In this document: positions 51,127 through 60,652 of the stretch, piece after piece
Position numbering within the stretch: the first letter of the stretch is position 1
Layout: every line of letters starts with the position of its first letter
Assembly: GCF_001426545.1 (NCBI RefSeq)
Contig: NZ_LMEZ01000005.1
Location: 187,137-251,136 of the forward strand
Length of the DNA: 64,000 nt
Source: Mycobacterium sp. Root135
Lineage (GTDB): Bacteria > Actinomycetota > Actinomycetes > Mycobacteriales > Mycobacteriaceae
Reading direction: 5' to 3'
Made by a program: the position numbers and the translations under genes
The notes under the pieces: model-generated
What the model was told of the DNA's origin: nothing
What the model saw: the letters and a program-made list of their open reading frames with translations, nothing else
Database searches by the model: none

Positions 51127-51761
51127 CCGACCTGCAGGCGTTACGCGTCGACGTGGCGCAACGGTGCCGCGAATTGGCCGCTCACGGTGTCGCGTTGGCC
51201 GGCGCGGGCAACGTGAGCGTGCGGTCCGGTGACCACGTCCTGATCACCCGTGGCGGAATGCGTTTCGAGACCGCGGAGGCCGACGACGTCACCGTCGTCA
51301 CCCTCGCCGGGGACGTCGTCGACGGTGCTCAGCCGTCCTCGGAGACGGGCCTGCACCTCGGGATCTACCAACGCTCGGATGCCGAGGCCGTCGTCCACAC
51401 CCACGGCCGCAGCTCGGTCGCGGTCGGCCTGGTGTGCGACGAGATGCCGCTGGTGCACTACAACCTGCTCCGGCTGGGCGGCCGCATCCCGACCATCCCG
51501 TATCTGCTGTTCGGGTCCCACGAGCTGGCCGAGGCAGTGGGCACGGCGGTCGCCCGCGGTCATGGCACCGTCCTGATGCGCAACCACGGCGCGGTCAGCA
51601 GCGCACGAACTCTGGCCGAGGCCGTCGAGCACGCCTGCCTCACCGAATGGGTCTGCGACGTCTACCTGTCTGCCCGAAGCCTCGGCACGCCGGCGTTGCT
51701 CACCGACGGCGACCTCGACGCGGTGGCCGAGCAAAGCAGTCGGCTGGCCTACGGTCACTGA
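51123..51761 (+). CDS. Class II aldolase/adducin-family protein
   Basis: Aldolase of 212 residues (L-fuculose/L-ribulose-phosphate type). GAGNVSVRSGDHVLITRGGM binds phosphate, PSSETGLHLGIYQRSDAEAV carries the catalytic Glu, and HTHGRSS and LMRNHGAV supply the metal His residues. It starts at GTG overlapping the aminotransferase stop. It may cleave the phosphorylated product of the PfkB kinase to a C2 or C3 aldehyde and a triose phosphate-type fragment. Substrate unknown. Confidence 0.9.
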   Translation: MTDLQALRVDVAQRCRELAAHGVALAGAGNVSVRSGDHVLITRGGMRFETAEADDVTVVTLAGDVVDGAQPSSETGLHLGIYQRSDAEAVVHTHGRSSVAVGLVCDEMPLVHYNLLRLGGRIPTIPYLLFGSHELAEAVGTAVARGHGTVLMRNHGAVSSARTLAEAVEHACLTEWVCDVYLSARSLGTPALLTDGDLDAVAEQSSRLAYGH

Positions 51762-51817
51762 CCGAGCTCCGGGCCGGGTCCTACACTCGTTCACAGCCGG
51801 AGAGCCGAGGGGACCTG

Positions 51818-52441
51818 ATGCCGAAGATCGTCGATCACGACGAGCGCCGCGAAGAGATTCTGCAGGCTGCCATCCGGGTGATCGACAACGTCGGTCTCGA
51901 CCACACCACCACGCGAGCCATCGCGCTCGAGTCGGGGTACTCCAACGGTGTTCTCAGCCACTACTTCCAGGACAAGGACGACATCCTGCAGTCGATCCTG
52001 GTGAAGACCCACCGGGAGTTCCTGGACCGGGTCGAGCAGAACATGCGCGGCAAGGACGAGTTTGGCCGCCTGTGGGTGATGCTGATGCAGAACCTCCCAC
52101 TCGACCACGAACGCCGGGTCGAGACCCTGATGGAGATGACCTTCTGGCCGCGCGCAGTCTCCAGCCCCACCTCCCGTGAGTTTCAGCGCGACGCCGCCAG
52201 CGACCTGCTGAGCCGGTTGCGCATCCTGATCACCGACGTCCGCGGGGCGGGCCGGCTCGACAGCGACCTCACCGACGCCGACGTCGCCGAATTGCTCATC
52301 GCCGTCATCGACGGATTGTCGGTGCACGCCGAGCTGTATCCCAAGCGTCTGCCCGCCGCGTATCAGAAGAAGTTGATGCGAGCGCAGTTGGAAGCGGTCG
52401 GTTTCCGGATCGACGAGAAGGCGGTCGACGCCGAGCGGTGA
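51818..52441 (+). CDS. TetR-family regulator (BetI-like C-terminal domain)
   Basis: TetR regulator of 207 residues. The DNA-binding domain spans about 5-55 (RREEILQAAIRVIDNVGLDH, RAIALESGYSNGVLSHYFQD), and the ligand domain resembles BetI/TetR_C_6 (WVMLMQNLPLDHERRVETLM). TACACT at 51782-51787 is a possible own promoter, and AGAGCCGAGGGGACCTG carries a Shine-Dalgarno. It closes the permease-kinase-aminotransferase-aldolase operon and is its likely regulator. Convergent with the glycerol kinase at 52454. Confidence 0.9.
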   Translation: MPKIVDHDERREEILQAAIRVIDNVGLDHTTTRAIALESGYSNGVLSHYFQDKDDILQSILVKTHREFLDRVEQNMRGKDEFGRLWVMLMQNLPLDHERRVETLMEMTFWPRAVSSPTSREFQRDAASDLLSRLRILITDVRGAGRLDSDLTDADVAELLIAVIDGLSVHAELYPKRLPAAYQKKLMRAQLEAVGFRIDEKAVDAER

Positions 52442-52453
52442 CGAACGCGGCGT

Positions 52454-53974
52454 TCACGAGCCGTCGTCGCGTAGTCCGACCTCGGCGGGAGTCAACGCCC
52501 GCGCGACCGCTGACTTCCAGCCCGCTGCCTCACGCCTGCGGGTCCGGGCGTCCATGTTCGGGTACCACGCCGCCGCGATGTGTCGATTCGCCCGCAGCGC
52601 AGCACGATCGGGCCAGTAGCCGACGGCGAGACCGGCCGAGTACGCCGCGCCCAACGACACCGTCTCCGAGACGAACGGACGCACCACCGGGACGTTGAGG
52701 ACGTCGGCGTTGTACTGCATCATCAGGTGGTTCGAGGTCATCCCGCCGTCGACGGCCAGCCTCGCCAGGGGCACTCCTGACTCGAGCATCATGGCGTTGA
52801 CCACCTCCCACGTCTGCCAAACGGTGGCCTCCAGAACTGCCCGCGCCAGGTGACCCTTGGTGATGTAGGACGTCAACCCGACGACGATTCCCCGTGCCGC
52901 CGAATCCCAATGTGGGGCAAGCAGTCCGGAGAAGGCGGGCACGATGTAGCAGCCACCGTTGTCGTCGACTGTCCGTGCCAGCGTCTCGATCTGAGGCGCG
53001 GTGTCGATCACGCCCAGCTGATCGCGGAACCACTGCACCAGCGAGCCGGCCACGGCGATGGGGCCCTCCAGGGCATACATCGGCTCCGCTCCCGGGGCGG
53101 CATACGCGACGGTCGAGAGCAGGCCGTTGCTGGATTCGACGATCTGGGTACCGACGTTCATGAGAAGGAAGGCGCCCGTCCCGTACGTGCACTTGGCATC
53201 GCTGGGCTCGAAGCACATTTGACCGAAGAGGGCCGCCTGCTGGTCACCGAGCGCCGCGGCGATCGGCACGCCAGGCAGCACCGTGGCGCAGTTGGCGTAC
53301 ACCTCGCAGTTGGACACGATGCGCGGCATCATCGCTTCCGGAATGTCCAGTATCGCCATGAGTTTCGGACTCCACTCCAGTGTGTGCAGGTCCATCAGGA
53401 GGGTTCTGCTGGCGTTGGTGACGTCGGTGACGTGGATGCCTCCCTTGGGACCGCCGGTGAGGTTCCAGATCAGCCACGACTCGAGGGTGCCGAACAGCAC
53501 CTCGCCCTTGTGGGCGCGGGAATCCAGGCGGCGGACGTTGTCCAGCAGCCACCGCAGGCGAGGCGCGGCGAAGTAGGACGCCGGGTCGAGGCCCGCAATG
53601 CGACGGAAGTCGTCGGCGTGGGGCTCGAGCTGGTCGACCACCGGTCCGGTTCTGGTGTCTTGCCACGTGATCGCCGGAGCCACCGGCACGCCCGTCCTGC
53701 GGTCCCACACCACCGTCGTCTCCCGCTGATTGGCAATGCCAAGAACGACGACATTGGACGTGTCCAACCCCGCCGCCTTTAGCGCCTCGGGCACGACCCG
53801 GCGCACGTTGCGCCACAGCTCGGCGGCATCCTGCTCGACCCACCCTGGCTGTGGGAAGGATTGCCGCTGTTCGCGCTGCGCGATCGACAGCATCCGACCC
53901 CCGTGGTCGAACACCATGCACCGCGCGGACGTCGTGCCCAGGTCGATCGTCGCCACCACGCGTTGGTTGCTCAC
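52454..53974 (-). CDS. glpK: Glycerol kinase, first paralogue
   Basis: FGGY kinase of 506 residues that phosphorylates glycerol to glycerol 3-phosphate. [61 protein letters not shown] and LAVDGGMTSNHLMMQ cover the ATP and glycerol sites. The N-terminal ATG overlaps the iclR stop as ATGA, so it is translated with that regulator. It is clearly diverged from the second kinase at 55746 (for example DLGTTSARC versus DQGTTSTRF), so a different substrate preference is possible. Confidence 0.93.
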   Translation of the reverse strand: MSNQRVVATIDLGTTSARCMVFDHGGRMLSIAQREQRQSFPQPGWVEQDAAELWRNVRRVVPEALKAAGLDTSNVVVLGIANQRETTVVWDRRTGVPVAPAITWQDTRTGPVVDQLEPHADDFRRIAGLDPASYFAAPRLRWLLDNVRRLDSRAHKGEVLFGTLESWLIWNLTGGPKGGIHVTDVTNASRTLLMDLHTLEWSPKLMAILDIPEAMMPRIVSNCEVYANCATVLPGVPIAAALGDQQAALFGQMCFEPSDAKCTYGTGAFLLMNVGTQIVESSNGLLSTVAYAAPGAEPMYALEGPIAVAGSLVQWFRDQLGVIDTAPQIETLARTVDDNGGCYIVPAFSGLLAPHWDSAARGIVVGLTSYITKGHLARAVLEATVWQTWEVVNAMMLESGVPLARLAVDGGMTSNHLMMQYNADVLNVPVVRPFVSETVSLGAAYSAGLAVGYWPDRAALRANRHIAAAWYPNMDARTRRREAAGWKSAVARALTPAEVGLRDDGS

Positions 53975-54735
53975 CGGGCGGGCTCGAGTGCGTGCATCAC
54001 CGATACGGCGGCGAGCCGAAGAGCGGCTAACGGCTCCGGACGAGGCGTGCCGTCGCGCGCCAGCAGACCTTCCGGCGGACCGTGCAACGCCAGTGCCGCC
54101 ACGCTGGAGCGACTGCCGCCGTGCACCGCAACTGCCACGTCGGCCACGTCGGGATCGAACTCGCCGTCGCCGGTCGCGACTCCAGCAACTCGAATCTGCT
54201 CGATGACGGCGGCCAACCGACTTCGATTGGTCGACGTTCTACGCGTGTAGCGATCCAACGGCAGATTGCGCAGAAGTCGTTCGCGCAGAGGCGAATACGC
54301 CAGGATCAATTTGCCGCAGCCGGTGGCGTGCAGAGGAAGCAGTTCTCCGACCCGCAGGGTTTGGGGCTTGTCGTCGGGACGGAACACATGGTGAACGACT
54401 TCGGCCTCCTGATCGTGCACGATCGTCATCAGGACTTCGAAGCCCGTGTCCGAGGCCAGCCCGTCAGCCCACGGCATGGCCGCAGAGCGCAGGTCGTTGC
54501 CGTCGAGTTCGACGACGTCATGCGAGGACATCCGCGGCCCCAGTGAATAGGCGCCCGTGTCCGGGTCCTGGTCCAGGTACTCCAAGGCGGTCAGGGTCTG
54601 GAGGATGCCGTGGACGGTCGTCTTCGACAGGTCCAACTCCTGGGCGATCTCGCGCAACTGCATCGGCCTGTCGCTTCGCTCGACGAGGTCGAGGATCACC
54701 GTGGCGCGCTCGATCGCCTGTATTGGGCCTGGCAT
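53971..54735 (-). CDS. IclR-family regulator of glycerol genes
   Basis: IclR regulator of 254 residues: N-terminal winged helix (about 5-65; LDLVERSDRPMQLREIAQEL, LSKTTVHGILQTLTALEYLD) and a C-terminal effector domain (about 80-250; LPLHATGCGKLILAYSPLRE). It is divergent from glpF-glpK-glpD and upstream of the other glycerol kinase. The perfect 17-bp repeat at 54785-54801 lies between the two starts, so it presumably controls both directions. Effector likely glycerol or glycerol 3-phosphate. Confidence 0.9.
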   Translation of the reverse strand: MPGPIQAIERATVILDLVERSDRPMQLREIAQELDLSKTTVHGILQTLTALEYLDQDPDTGAYSLGPRMSSHDVVELDGNDLRSAAMPWADGLASDTGFEVLMTIVHDQEAEVVHHVFRPDDKPQTLRVGELLPLHATGCGKLILAYSPLRERLLRNLPLDRYTRRTSTNRSRLAAVIEQIRVAGVATGDGEFDPDVADVAVAVHGGSRSSVAALALHGPPEGLLARDGTPRPEPLAALRLAAVSVMHALEPAR

Positions 54736-54784
54736 GGAAGCTCCTCACTCTGGCAGTCAGCTGTGACGCCGATCGCATCGCCCC

Positions 54785-54801
54785 GTTCGACATTGTCGAA
54801 C
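54785..54801. promoter_or_regulatory. IclR-type operator in the glycerol locus
   Basis: GTTCGACATTGTCGAAC is a perfect inverted repeat with 7-bp arms around ATT, 50 bp upstream of the iclR start and 91 bp upstream of glpF. It is a natural binding site for the adjacent IclR protein. Confidence 0.85.
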
Positions 54802-54892
54802 AACGTCGATTGATCTGGGTCACATTCCCTTCGTAGGTTCACAGCAGGTCACAACGAGCGCTACAAGCCCAGGCGCAGCGAAAGGAAGCGAC

Positions 54893-55711
54893 ATGAAGAA
54901 GCCCCACCCACTCATCGGAGAGCTGTCCGGTGAACTACTCGGCACGGCAATCCTCGTCATGTTCGGTTGCGGAGTCGTCGCCCAGGTCGTGACGGGCGGA
55001 TTCCCGAAGTCCCTCGCATCGGGCGACCACAACTCGATCGCCTTCGGTTGGGGGCTCGGCGTCACGATGGCAGTCTTCGTCGCCGGACGGATCAGCGGCG
55101 CCCACCTCAACCCCGCGGTGACGATCGCCCTCGCGGCGTTCCGAGGATTCGACCGGCGCAAGATCGTGCCGTTCATCGGTGCACAGTTCGTCGGCGCCCT
55201 CGTCGGCGCGCTCATCGTCCGGTTCGTCTACGCCGACCAGATCGCCAACGTCGACCCGACCCACACCAAGGCAACCCAGGGCATCTTCTCGACGTCGCCG
55301 GGTGAGGGCGTGTCGATCATGACCGCCTTCGCCGACCAGATAGTGGGTACCGCCCTGCTGGTGATGGTGATATTCGCCCTTACCAGCGCCGTGAACGATC
55401 CCCCGCTGGCGAACACCGCGCCACTGATCATCGGCCTGCTGGTAGTCGCCATCGGCATGGCGTGGGGCACCAACGCCGGCTACGCGATCAACCCGGCGCG
55501 CGACTTCGGTCCCCGCGTGGCGTCGTGGATCACGGGCTACCAGGACGCGATGTTCTCGGCCAACGGACCCGAGCTGTACTTCTGGCTCCCGATCGTCGCG
55601 CCCATCGTCGGCGGGCTGATCGGCGGTGCCCTCTTCGTCTTTGGCATCGAACGATTCCTGCCCGCTGCGGAGGCACTTCCGCACGAGGTCGGCGTCGCCG
55701 AAGCCCGCTGA
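54893..55711 (+). CDS. glpF: Glycerol facilitator (MIP/aquaglyceroporin)
   Basis: Major intrinsic protein of 272 residues with six helices and two half-helices: HLNPAVT (NPA at 73-75) and [12 protein letters not shown]. The Asp directly after the second NPAR marks the glycerol-conducting branch over strict aquaporins. GAAAGGAAG precedes the ATG. First of the rightward glpF-glpK-glpD operon; 35 bp separate it from glpK. It lets glycerol diffuse in to be trapped by glycerol kinase. Confidence 0.93.
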   Translation: MKKPHPLIGELSGELLGTAILVMFGCGVVAQVVTGGFPKSLASGDHNSIAFGWGLGVTMAVFVAGRISGAHLNPAVTIALAAFRGFDRRKIVPFIGAQFVGALVGALIVRFVYADQIANVDPTHTKATQGIFSTSPGEGVSIMTAFADQIVGTALLVMVIFALTSAVNDPPLANTAPLIIGLLVVAIGMAWGTNAGYAINPARDFGPRVASWITGYQDAMFSANGPELYFWLPIVAPIVGGLIGGALFVFGIERFLPAAEALPHEVGVAEAR

Positions 55712-55745
55712 GCGTCGAACCTTCCCCACACCAAGGAGACTCACC

Positions 55746-57263
55746 ATGCCCGACTTCATTGGATCCGTCGACCAGGGAACCACCAGCACTCGTTTCATGG
55801 TCTTCGACCACGGAGGCAACGTCGTCGCCCAACATCAGCTCGAACACGAGCAACTCCTGCCCCAGGCCGGCTGGGTTGAACACAATCCCGTCGAGATCTG
55901 GGAGCGCACGTCCTCAGTCATCCAGACCGCGCTCGGAAAGGCCGGCCTGAACAGCAGCGACCTGGCCGCGATGGGCATCACCAACCAGCGCGAGACCACC
56001 GTGGTCTGGAACAGGCGGACCGGGCGGCCGTACTACAACGCGATCGTCTGGCAGGACACCCGCACCGACCGAATCGCCAGCAGGCTCGAGGCTGCAGGCC
56101 ATGGAGACACGCTGCGCCACAAGGCCGGTCTGCCACCGGCGACGTACTTTTCCGGCGGCAAGATCCAGTGGATTCTGGAGAACGTCGACGGCGTGCGCGC
56201 CGCCGCCGAGAGCGGTGACGCCGTGTTCGGCAACACCGACAGCTGGCTGCTGTGGCACCTGACGGGAGGCGTCCGCGGCGGCGTTCACGTCACCGACGTG
56301 ACCAACGCCAGCCGGACCATGTTGATGAACCTGGAAACACTGGACTGGGACGACGAGTTGTTGGCGCTGTTCGACATTCCCCGCCAGATGCTGCCGACGA
56401 TCGTGCCCTCGTCGTCGCCGGAGCCCTACGGGCTGACGCTCGCCGACGGCCCGCTCGGCGGGGAGGTGCCACTCACCGGTGCGCTCGGCGATCAGCAGGC
56501 CGCGACCGTCGGGCAGGTGTGCTTCGCCCCCGGCGAGGCCAAGAACACCTACGGCACGGGCAACTTCATGTTGCTCAACACCGGTACCGAACTGGTGCGG
56601 TCCAAGGCGGGCCTGCTCAGCACCGTCGCCTACAAGTTCGGCGACGCCGAGGCGGTGTACGCACTCGAGGGTTCCATCGCCGTCACCGGATCGGCAGTGC
56701 AGTGGCTACGCGACCAGCTCGGAATCATCAGCGGCGCAGCCCAATCCGAGGTTCTCGCGCGCCAGGTGGAAGACAACGGCGGGGTCTACTTCGTCCCGGC
56801 CTTCTCGGGATTGTTTGCGCCACACTGGCGGTCGGATGCGCGCGGCGCCATCGTCGGCCTGTCGCGGTTCAACACCAACGCCCACGTGGCCCGGGCGACG
56901 CTGGAGGCGATCTGCTACCAGAGCCGTGACGTCGTCGAGGCGATGGAGGCCGATTCCGGTGTCCACCTCGAAGTGCTCAAGGTCGACGGCGGGATCACGG
57001 CCAACGCGTTGTGCATGCAGATCCAGGCGGACGTCCTCGGCGTCGACGTGGTCAAGCCGGTGGTTGCCGAGACCACGGCCCTCGGCGCGGCGTACGCGGC
57101 CGGCCTCGCGGTTGGGTTCTGGAAGGACACCGACGAGTTGCGCAAGAACTGGCTGGAGGACAAGCGCTGGCAGCCGACCTGGTCGGACGAACAGCGCGCG
57201 ACCGGCCATGCCCAGTGGACCAAGGCCGTCCAGCGCACGTTGGACTGGGTCGACGTCAGCTGA
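55746..57263 (+). CDS. glpK: Glycerol kinase, second paralogue
   Basis: FGGY kinase of 505 residues with all glycerol-kinase motifs: [66 protein letters not shown] and [20 protein letters not shown]. This copy looks like the canonical mycobacterial GlpK and sits in the natural operon order between glpF and glpD. AAGGAG precedes ATG 55746. An upstream in-frame extension would overlap glpF and was rejected. Confidence 0.95.
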   Translation: MPDFIGSVDQGTTSTRFMVFDHGGNVVAQHQLEHEQLLPQAGWVEHNPVEIWERTSSVIQTALGKAGLNSSDLAAMGITNQRETTVVWNRRTGRPYYNAIVWQDTRTDRIASRLEAAGHGDTLRHKAGLPPATYFSGGKIQWILENVDGVRAAAESGDAVFGNTDSWLLWHLTGGVRGGVHVTDVTNASRTMLMNLETLDWDDELLALFDIPRQMLPTIVPSSSPEPYGLTLADGPLGGEVPLTGALGDQQAATVGQVCFAPGEAKNTYGTGNFMLLNTGTELVRSKAGLLSTVAYKFGDAEAVYALEGSIAVTGSAVQWLRDQLGIISGAAQSEVLARQVEDNGGVYFVPAFSGLFAPHWRSDARGAIVGLSRFNTNAHVARATLEAICYQSRDVVEAMEADSGVHLEVLKVDGGITANALCMQIQADVLGVDVVKPVVAETTALGAAYAAGLAVGFWKDTDELRKNWLEDKRWQPTWSDEQRATGHAQWTKAVQRTLDWVDVS

Positions 57264-57334
57264 TGTCCGCCACGCCCATGTCAGTTCATTTGTACGACAA
57301 CGACTTTCAACATAGAAAGATCAGGTAGCCGGCC

Positions 57335-59056
57335 ATGGAGGCATTTCCGCTCTCACCAGCCAACCGCGAAGCCGCCTTGGCGGACATGGCGGCCCAACCC
57401 CTGGACATCCTGATCATCGGCGGTGGCGTCGTCGGCGCCGGTGCGGCACTCGACGCCGCCACCCGCGGACTGCGGGTCGGACTGGTCGAAGCACGCGACC
57501 TCGCATCCGGCACGTCGAGCCGCTCCAGCAAGCTGATCCACGGAGGCTTGCGCTACCTGGAGATGCTGGACTTCGGCCTGGTGGCCGAGGCCTTGTCCGA
57601 ACGTGGGCTCATGCTGGAGAAACTGGCCCCGCATCTGGTCAAGCCGGTGAAGTTTCTCTACCCACTCAAGCATCGGGGTTGGGAGCGTTGGTATCTCGGC
57701 GCTGGGCTCGCGCTGTATGACGCGATGTCGAAGGCCTCCGGGCACGGGGCCGGGATTCCACTGCACCGCCATCTGACCCGGCGGGGCGCACTGCGTACGG
57801 CGCCGTCGCTGAGCAAGGACTCCCTGGTGGGGGCGGTTCAGTACTACGACGCGGTGGTAGACGACGCCCGGCACACCATGACCATCGCCCGTACCGCCGC
57901 GACCTACGGCGCCCGGATCGCGACGCGCACCCGCGTGGTCGACCTGATCCGCGAGGGCGAGCGCGTCACAGGCGCGCGGGTGGTCGACCTCGAAGCCGAC
58001 CGCACCTACACCGTGCGAGCACGACAGGTCGTCAACGCCACCGGGGTGTGGACCGACGACACCCAGGGCCTGGCCAACGAGCGTGGCCAGTTCCACGTGC
58101 GGTCGAGCAAGGGCATTCACCTCGTCGTCCCGCGCGACCGGATCCGGTCTTCGTCGGGGATCATCCTGCGGACCGAGAAGTCGGTGCTGTTCGTCATCCC
58201 CTGGGGGCGGCACTGGATCATCGGCACCACGGACACGGACTGGTCCCTCGACAAGGCGCACCCCGCAGCGAGCGAAAAGGACATCCGCTATCTGCTCGAC
58301 GAGGTGAATTCGGTACTGCGGGTTCCGCTCACCGAGGCCGACGTCGAGGGCGTGTATGCGGGTCTGCGGCCACTGCTGGCCGGCGAAAGCGCCGACACGT
58401 CTGCGCTGTCCCGCGAACATGCTGTCGCACATAGCGTTCCGGGCCTGGTGGTGATCGCGGGCGGCAAGTACACGACCTATCGGGTGATGGCCAAGGACGC
58501 CGTCGACGAGGCGGTCCACGGCCTCGGCGAGAACTTCGACCGTCGAGTCCCGCCGTCCATCACCGAAGACGTGCCGCTGTTGGGCGCCGAGGGCTATCGC
58601 GCGATGTGGAACGCACGAAGTCAACTCGCCGCCGAATCCGGACTCGACGAGGTCCGCATCACCCACCTGTTGAACCGGTACGGGTCGATGGTGGGCGACG
58701 TCCTGGCGCTCATCCGCGACGACCCGACGCTGGGCGTTCCGCTGGCAGCCGCCGACGACTACCTGCGCGCCGAGGTGGTGTTCGGCGCCACCCACGAGGG
58801 TGCGCTGCATCTGGACGACCTGCTGTGCCGCCGCACCCGGATCTCGATTGAGACGTTCGACCGTGGCACCGACTCGGCCGAGGAAGTCGCCGACCTCGTG
58901 GCGCCCCTACTCGGATGGTCTCCCGAGCAACGGGAACGCGAGGTCGCGCACTACCTGGCGCGGGTTGCCGCGGAGCGGGAGAGCCAGACGATGCCCGACG
59001 ACGAGACCGCCGACGGTGCGCGACTCGGAGCCGCCGACATCGTGCCGGTCAGCTGA
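57335..59056 (+). CDS. glpD: Aerobic glycerol-3-phosphate dehydrogenase
   Basis: Membrane-associated FAD dehydrogenase of 573 residues, oxidising glycerol 3-phosphate to dihydroxyacetone phosphate and passing electrons to quinone. ILIIGGGVVGAGAALDAATR binds FAD; TSSRSSKLIHGGLRYLE, VKPVKFLYP, and IIGTTDTDW are the family motifs; the C-terminal DAO_C domain starts about residue 410. It completes the rightward operon and lies three bases from the convergent TetR gene stop. Confidence 0.95.
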   Translation: MEAFPLSPANREAALADMAAQPLDILIIGGGVVGAGAALDAATRGLRVGLVEARDLASGTSSRSSKLIHGGLRYLEMLDFGLVAEALSERGLMLEKLAPHLVKPVKFLYPLKHRGWERWYLGAGLALYDAMSKASGHGAGIPLHRHLTRRGALRTAPSLSKDSLVGAVQYYDAVVDDARHTMTIARTAATYGARIATRTRVVDLIREGERVTGARVVDLEADRTYTVRARQVVNATGVWTDDTQGLANERGQFHVRSSKGIHLVVPRDRIRSSSGIILRTEKSVLFVIPWGRHWIIGTTDTDWSLDKAHPAASEKDIRYLLDEVNSVLRVPLTEADVEGVYAGLRPLLAGESADTSALSREHAVAHSVPGLVVIAGGKYTTYRVMAKDAVDEAVHGLGENFDRRVPPSITEDVPLLGAEGYRAMWNARSQLAAESGLDEVRITHLLNRYGSMVGDVLALIRDDPTLGVPLAAADDYLRAEVVFGATHEGALHLDDLLCRRTRISIETFDRGTDSAEEVADLVAPLLGWSPEQREREVAHYLARVAAERESQTMPDDETADGARLGAADIVPVS

Positions 59057-59059
59057 GGC

Positions 59060-59686
59060 CTACTGAGGATCGTGCGCCAGCCGTAGCCACACCGTCTCGC
59101 ACGTCCGCTTGGCGAAGTCCAGGTCGTTGACCGGGTCGGTGGACGCTCGATAGAAGCTGCGCTCGATCATCCAGCACAGTGCACGCCCCAGCGCCGCTGC
59201 ATCACCGGGTCCTTCGCCGGCCGGAACGCCGCCGCGGACGAGGACGGCGGCGATGGCATCCCCGAACACGTCGGCCGCGCCCGTCCACAATCGGTCGATC
59301 TCGGGCACGGTGGACCCGAGATCGACTGCCGCGCGCATCACCAGTCCGTGCTCGCGCCACAACTGAGCGGTCCGTTCCAATGCGGTGGCGATGACCTCCT
59401 GGATGGGGGCGGTGTCGGCTGCGGCGGCCCCCGACTTCTCTTGCAGGAACTGGACGGTCCGCGTCACCAACGCGATGAGCACGTCCTGCTTGGAGGCGAA
59501 GTAGAAGTACAACGCCCCACGGGTCATCCCGGCCGCTTCGGCGATGTCCCCGACCGTCATGTCCGCATAGCCGCGCGTCGCCAACAGCTTCTCCGCAGCG
59601 TCCAGGATTTCACGCTCACGAAGGTCGCCCTTGCGTTCGGCCGGCGCCGTGCGCCGCGACGCCCAAGACTTGGTCACCGTCGCCAT
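59060..59686 (-). CDS. TetR-family regulator (EthR-like)
   Basis: TetR protein of 208 residues. The DNA-binding domain covers about 20-70 (REREILDAAEKLLATRGYAD, TVGDIAEAAGMTRGALYFYF). The ligand domain is of the EthR-like/TetR_C type with many Ala. It is 15 bp downstream of the SDR gene at 59702 on the same strand, so it may repress its own operon through the repeats at 60601-60635. Stop codon within 3 bp of glpD's stop on the other strand. Confidence 0.9.
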   Translation of the reverse strand: MATVTKSWASRRTAPAERKGDLREREILDAAEKLLATRGYADMTVGDIAEAAGMTRGALYFYFASKQDVLIALVTRTVQFLQEKSGAAAADTAPIQEVIATALERTAQLWREHGLVMRAAVDLGSTVPEIDRLWTGAADVFGDAIAAVLVRGGVPAGEGPGDAAALGRALCWMIERSFYRASTDPVNDLDFAKRTCETVWLRLAHDPQ

Positions 59687-59701
59687 CCTAATTCAGCATG
59701 C

Positions 59702-60553
59702 CTAGTTCGCCGCCAACTGCGCACCCTCCGCGAAATCAGTGCTGCGCGAGAGTGTTTCCCAGCGACGGATGTCATCGTCCACCGCCGCCCGCGCGGTCCC
59801 GATGAACCTCAGCGCATCCGACCCCAGGACCAGGTGTGCCGGGGGTTCTGTTTCCGCCACGATGGCCAAGACCGCTTCGGCCGCCTTGGCCGGGTTGCCG
59901 AGTTGATTGCCGCTGGCCCTCACGCGAGCAGCGCGAATGGGATCGAACAGCTCGTCGTAGTCGGCGATGGTGCGCTCGGCACGTGTCATCGAGCGGCCGG
60001 CCCAGTCGGTGCGGAACGAACCCGGTTCGATGGCCGTGACGTGGATGCCGAATGACGCGACTTCCTTGCCCAAACTCTCCAGCAGACCCTCCACGGCAAA
60101 CTTGCTTGCGCAATAGGCCGACATCCCGGGAACTGCCATCAAGCCTCCCATCGACGTCACCGCCATGAGATGCCCCGCGCGGCGCTGCCGCATGTAGGGC
60201 AACGCCGCCTGCAAGGTCGCGGCGACCCCAAAGACGTTGGTGGCGAACTGTGCTCGCACCTCCGACAACGGCGTCTCTTCGAATGTGCCCTCCACGCCGT
60301 AGCCCGCGTTTGCGATCACCACGTCGACGGGCCCGACGGTCGACTCGACGTCGGCCACCGCGCGGACGACTGCGGCGTCGTCGGTCACGTCGAGGATGCG
60401 GCCATGGGCTCGGCCCGGCGACAGGGATTCGAACACCGCGACGTCCTCGGACTTGCGCACAGTGCCCACCACCCGATGCCCCGCTTCCAGCGCGCCGACG
60501 GCAAATGCGCGACCCAAACCGCTACTGACACCGGTGATCAGAAACGTCTTCAT
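59702..60553 (-). CDS. SDR-family oxidoreductase
   Basis: Short-chain dehydrogenase of 283 residues. TFLITGVSSGLGRAFAVGAL binds the cofactor (TGxxxGxG), NAGYG, VTSMGG (Ser) and YCASK (Tyr/Lys) are the catalytic set. The type is like mycobacterial dehydrogenases annotated for ketone or retinol-like substrates. GGAGG lies upstream of ATG 60553. Followed by the TetR gene; substrate unknown. Confidence 0.92.
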   Translation of the reverse strand: MKTFLITGVSSGLGRAFAVGALEAGHRVVGTVRKSEDVAVFESLSPGRAHGRILDVTDDAAVVRAVADVESTVGPVDVVIANAGYGVEGTFEETPLSEVRAQFATNVFGVAATLQAALPYMRQRRAGHLMAVTSMGGLMAVPGMSAYCASKFAVEGLLESLGKEVASFGIHVTAIEPGSFRTDWAGRSMTRAERTIADYDELFDPIRAARVRASGNQLGNPAKAAEAVLAIVAETEPPAHLVLGSDALRFIGTARAAVDDDIRRWETLSRSTDFAEGAQLAAN

Positions 60554-60600
60554 GGATGCCTCCAAAGTCTGTTGGCTCTCGCCAGCCAAAGTCGCTACTC

Positions 60601-60635
60601 GACACAGTGTCAAATAACATTCGACGTCGTGTCAA
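60601..60635. promoter_or_regulatory. Candidate operator of the SDR-TetR operon
   Basis: GACACAGTGTC (60601-60611) is a perfect 11-bp palindrome and CGACGTCG (60622-60629) a second. GTGTCAA occurs as a direct repeat at 60607 and 60629, 22 bp apart (two helical turns). All lie about 50-80 bp upstream of the SDR start. Confidence 0.6.
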
Positions 60636-60652
60636 GTATTCCGTCGTGCGGC

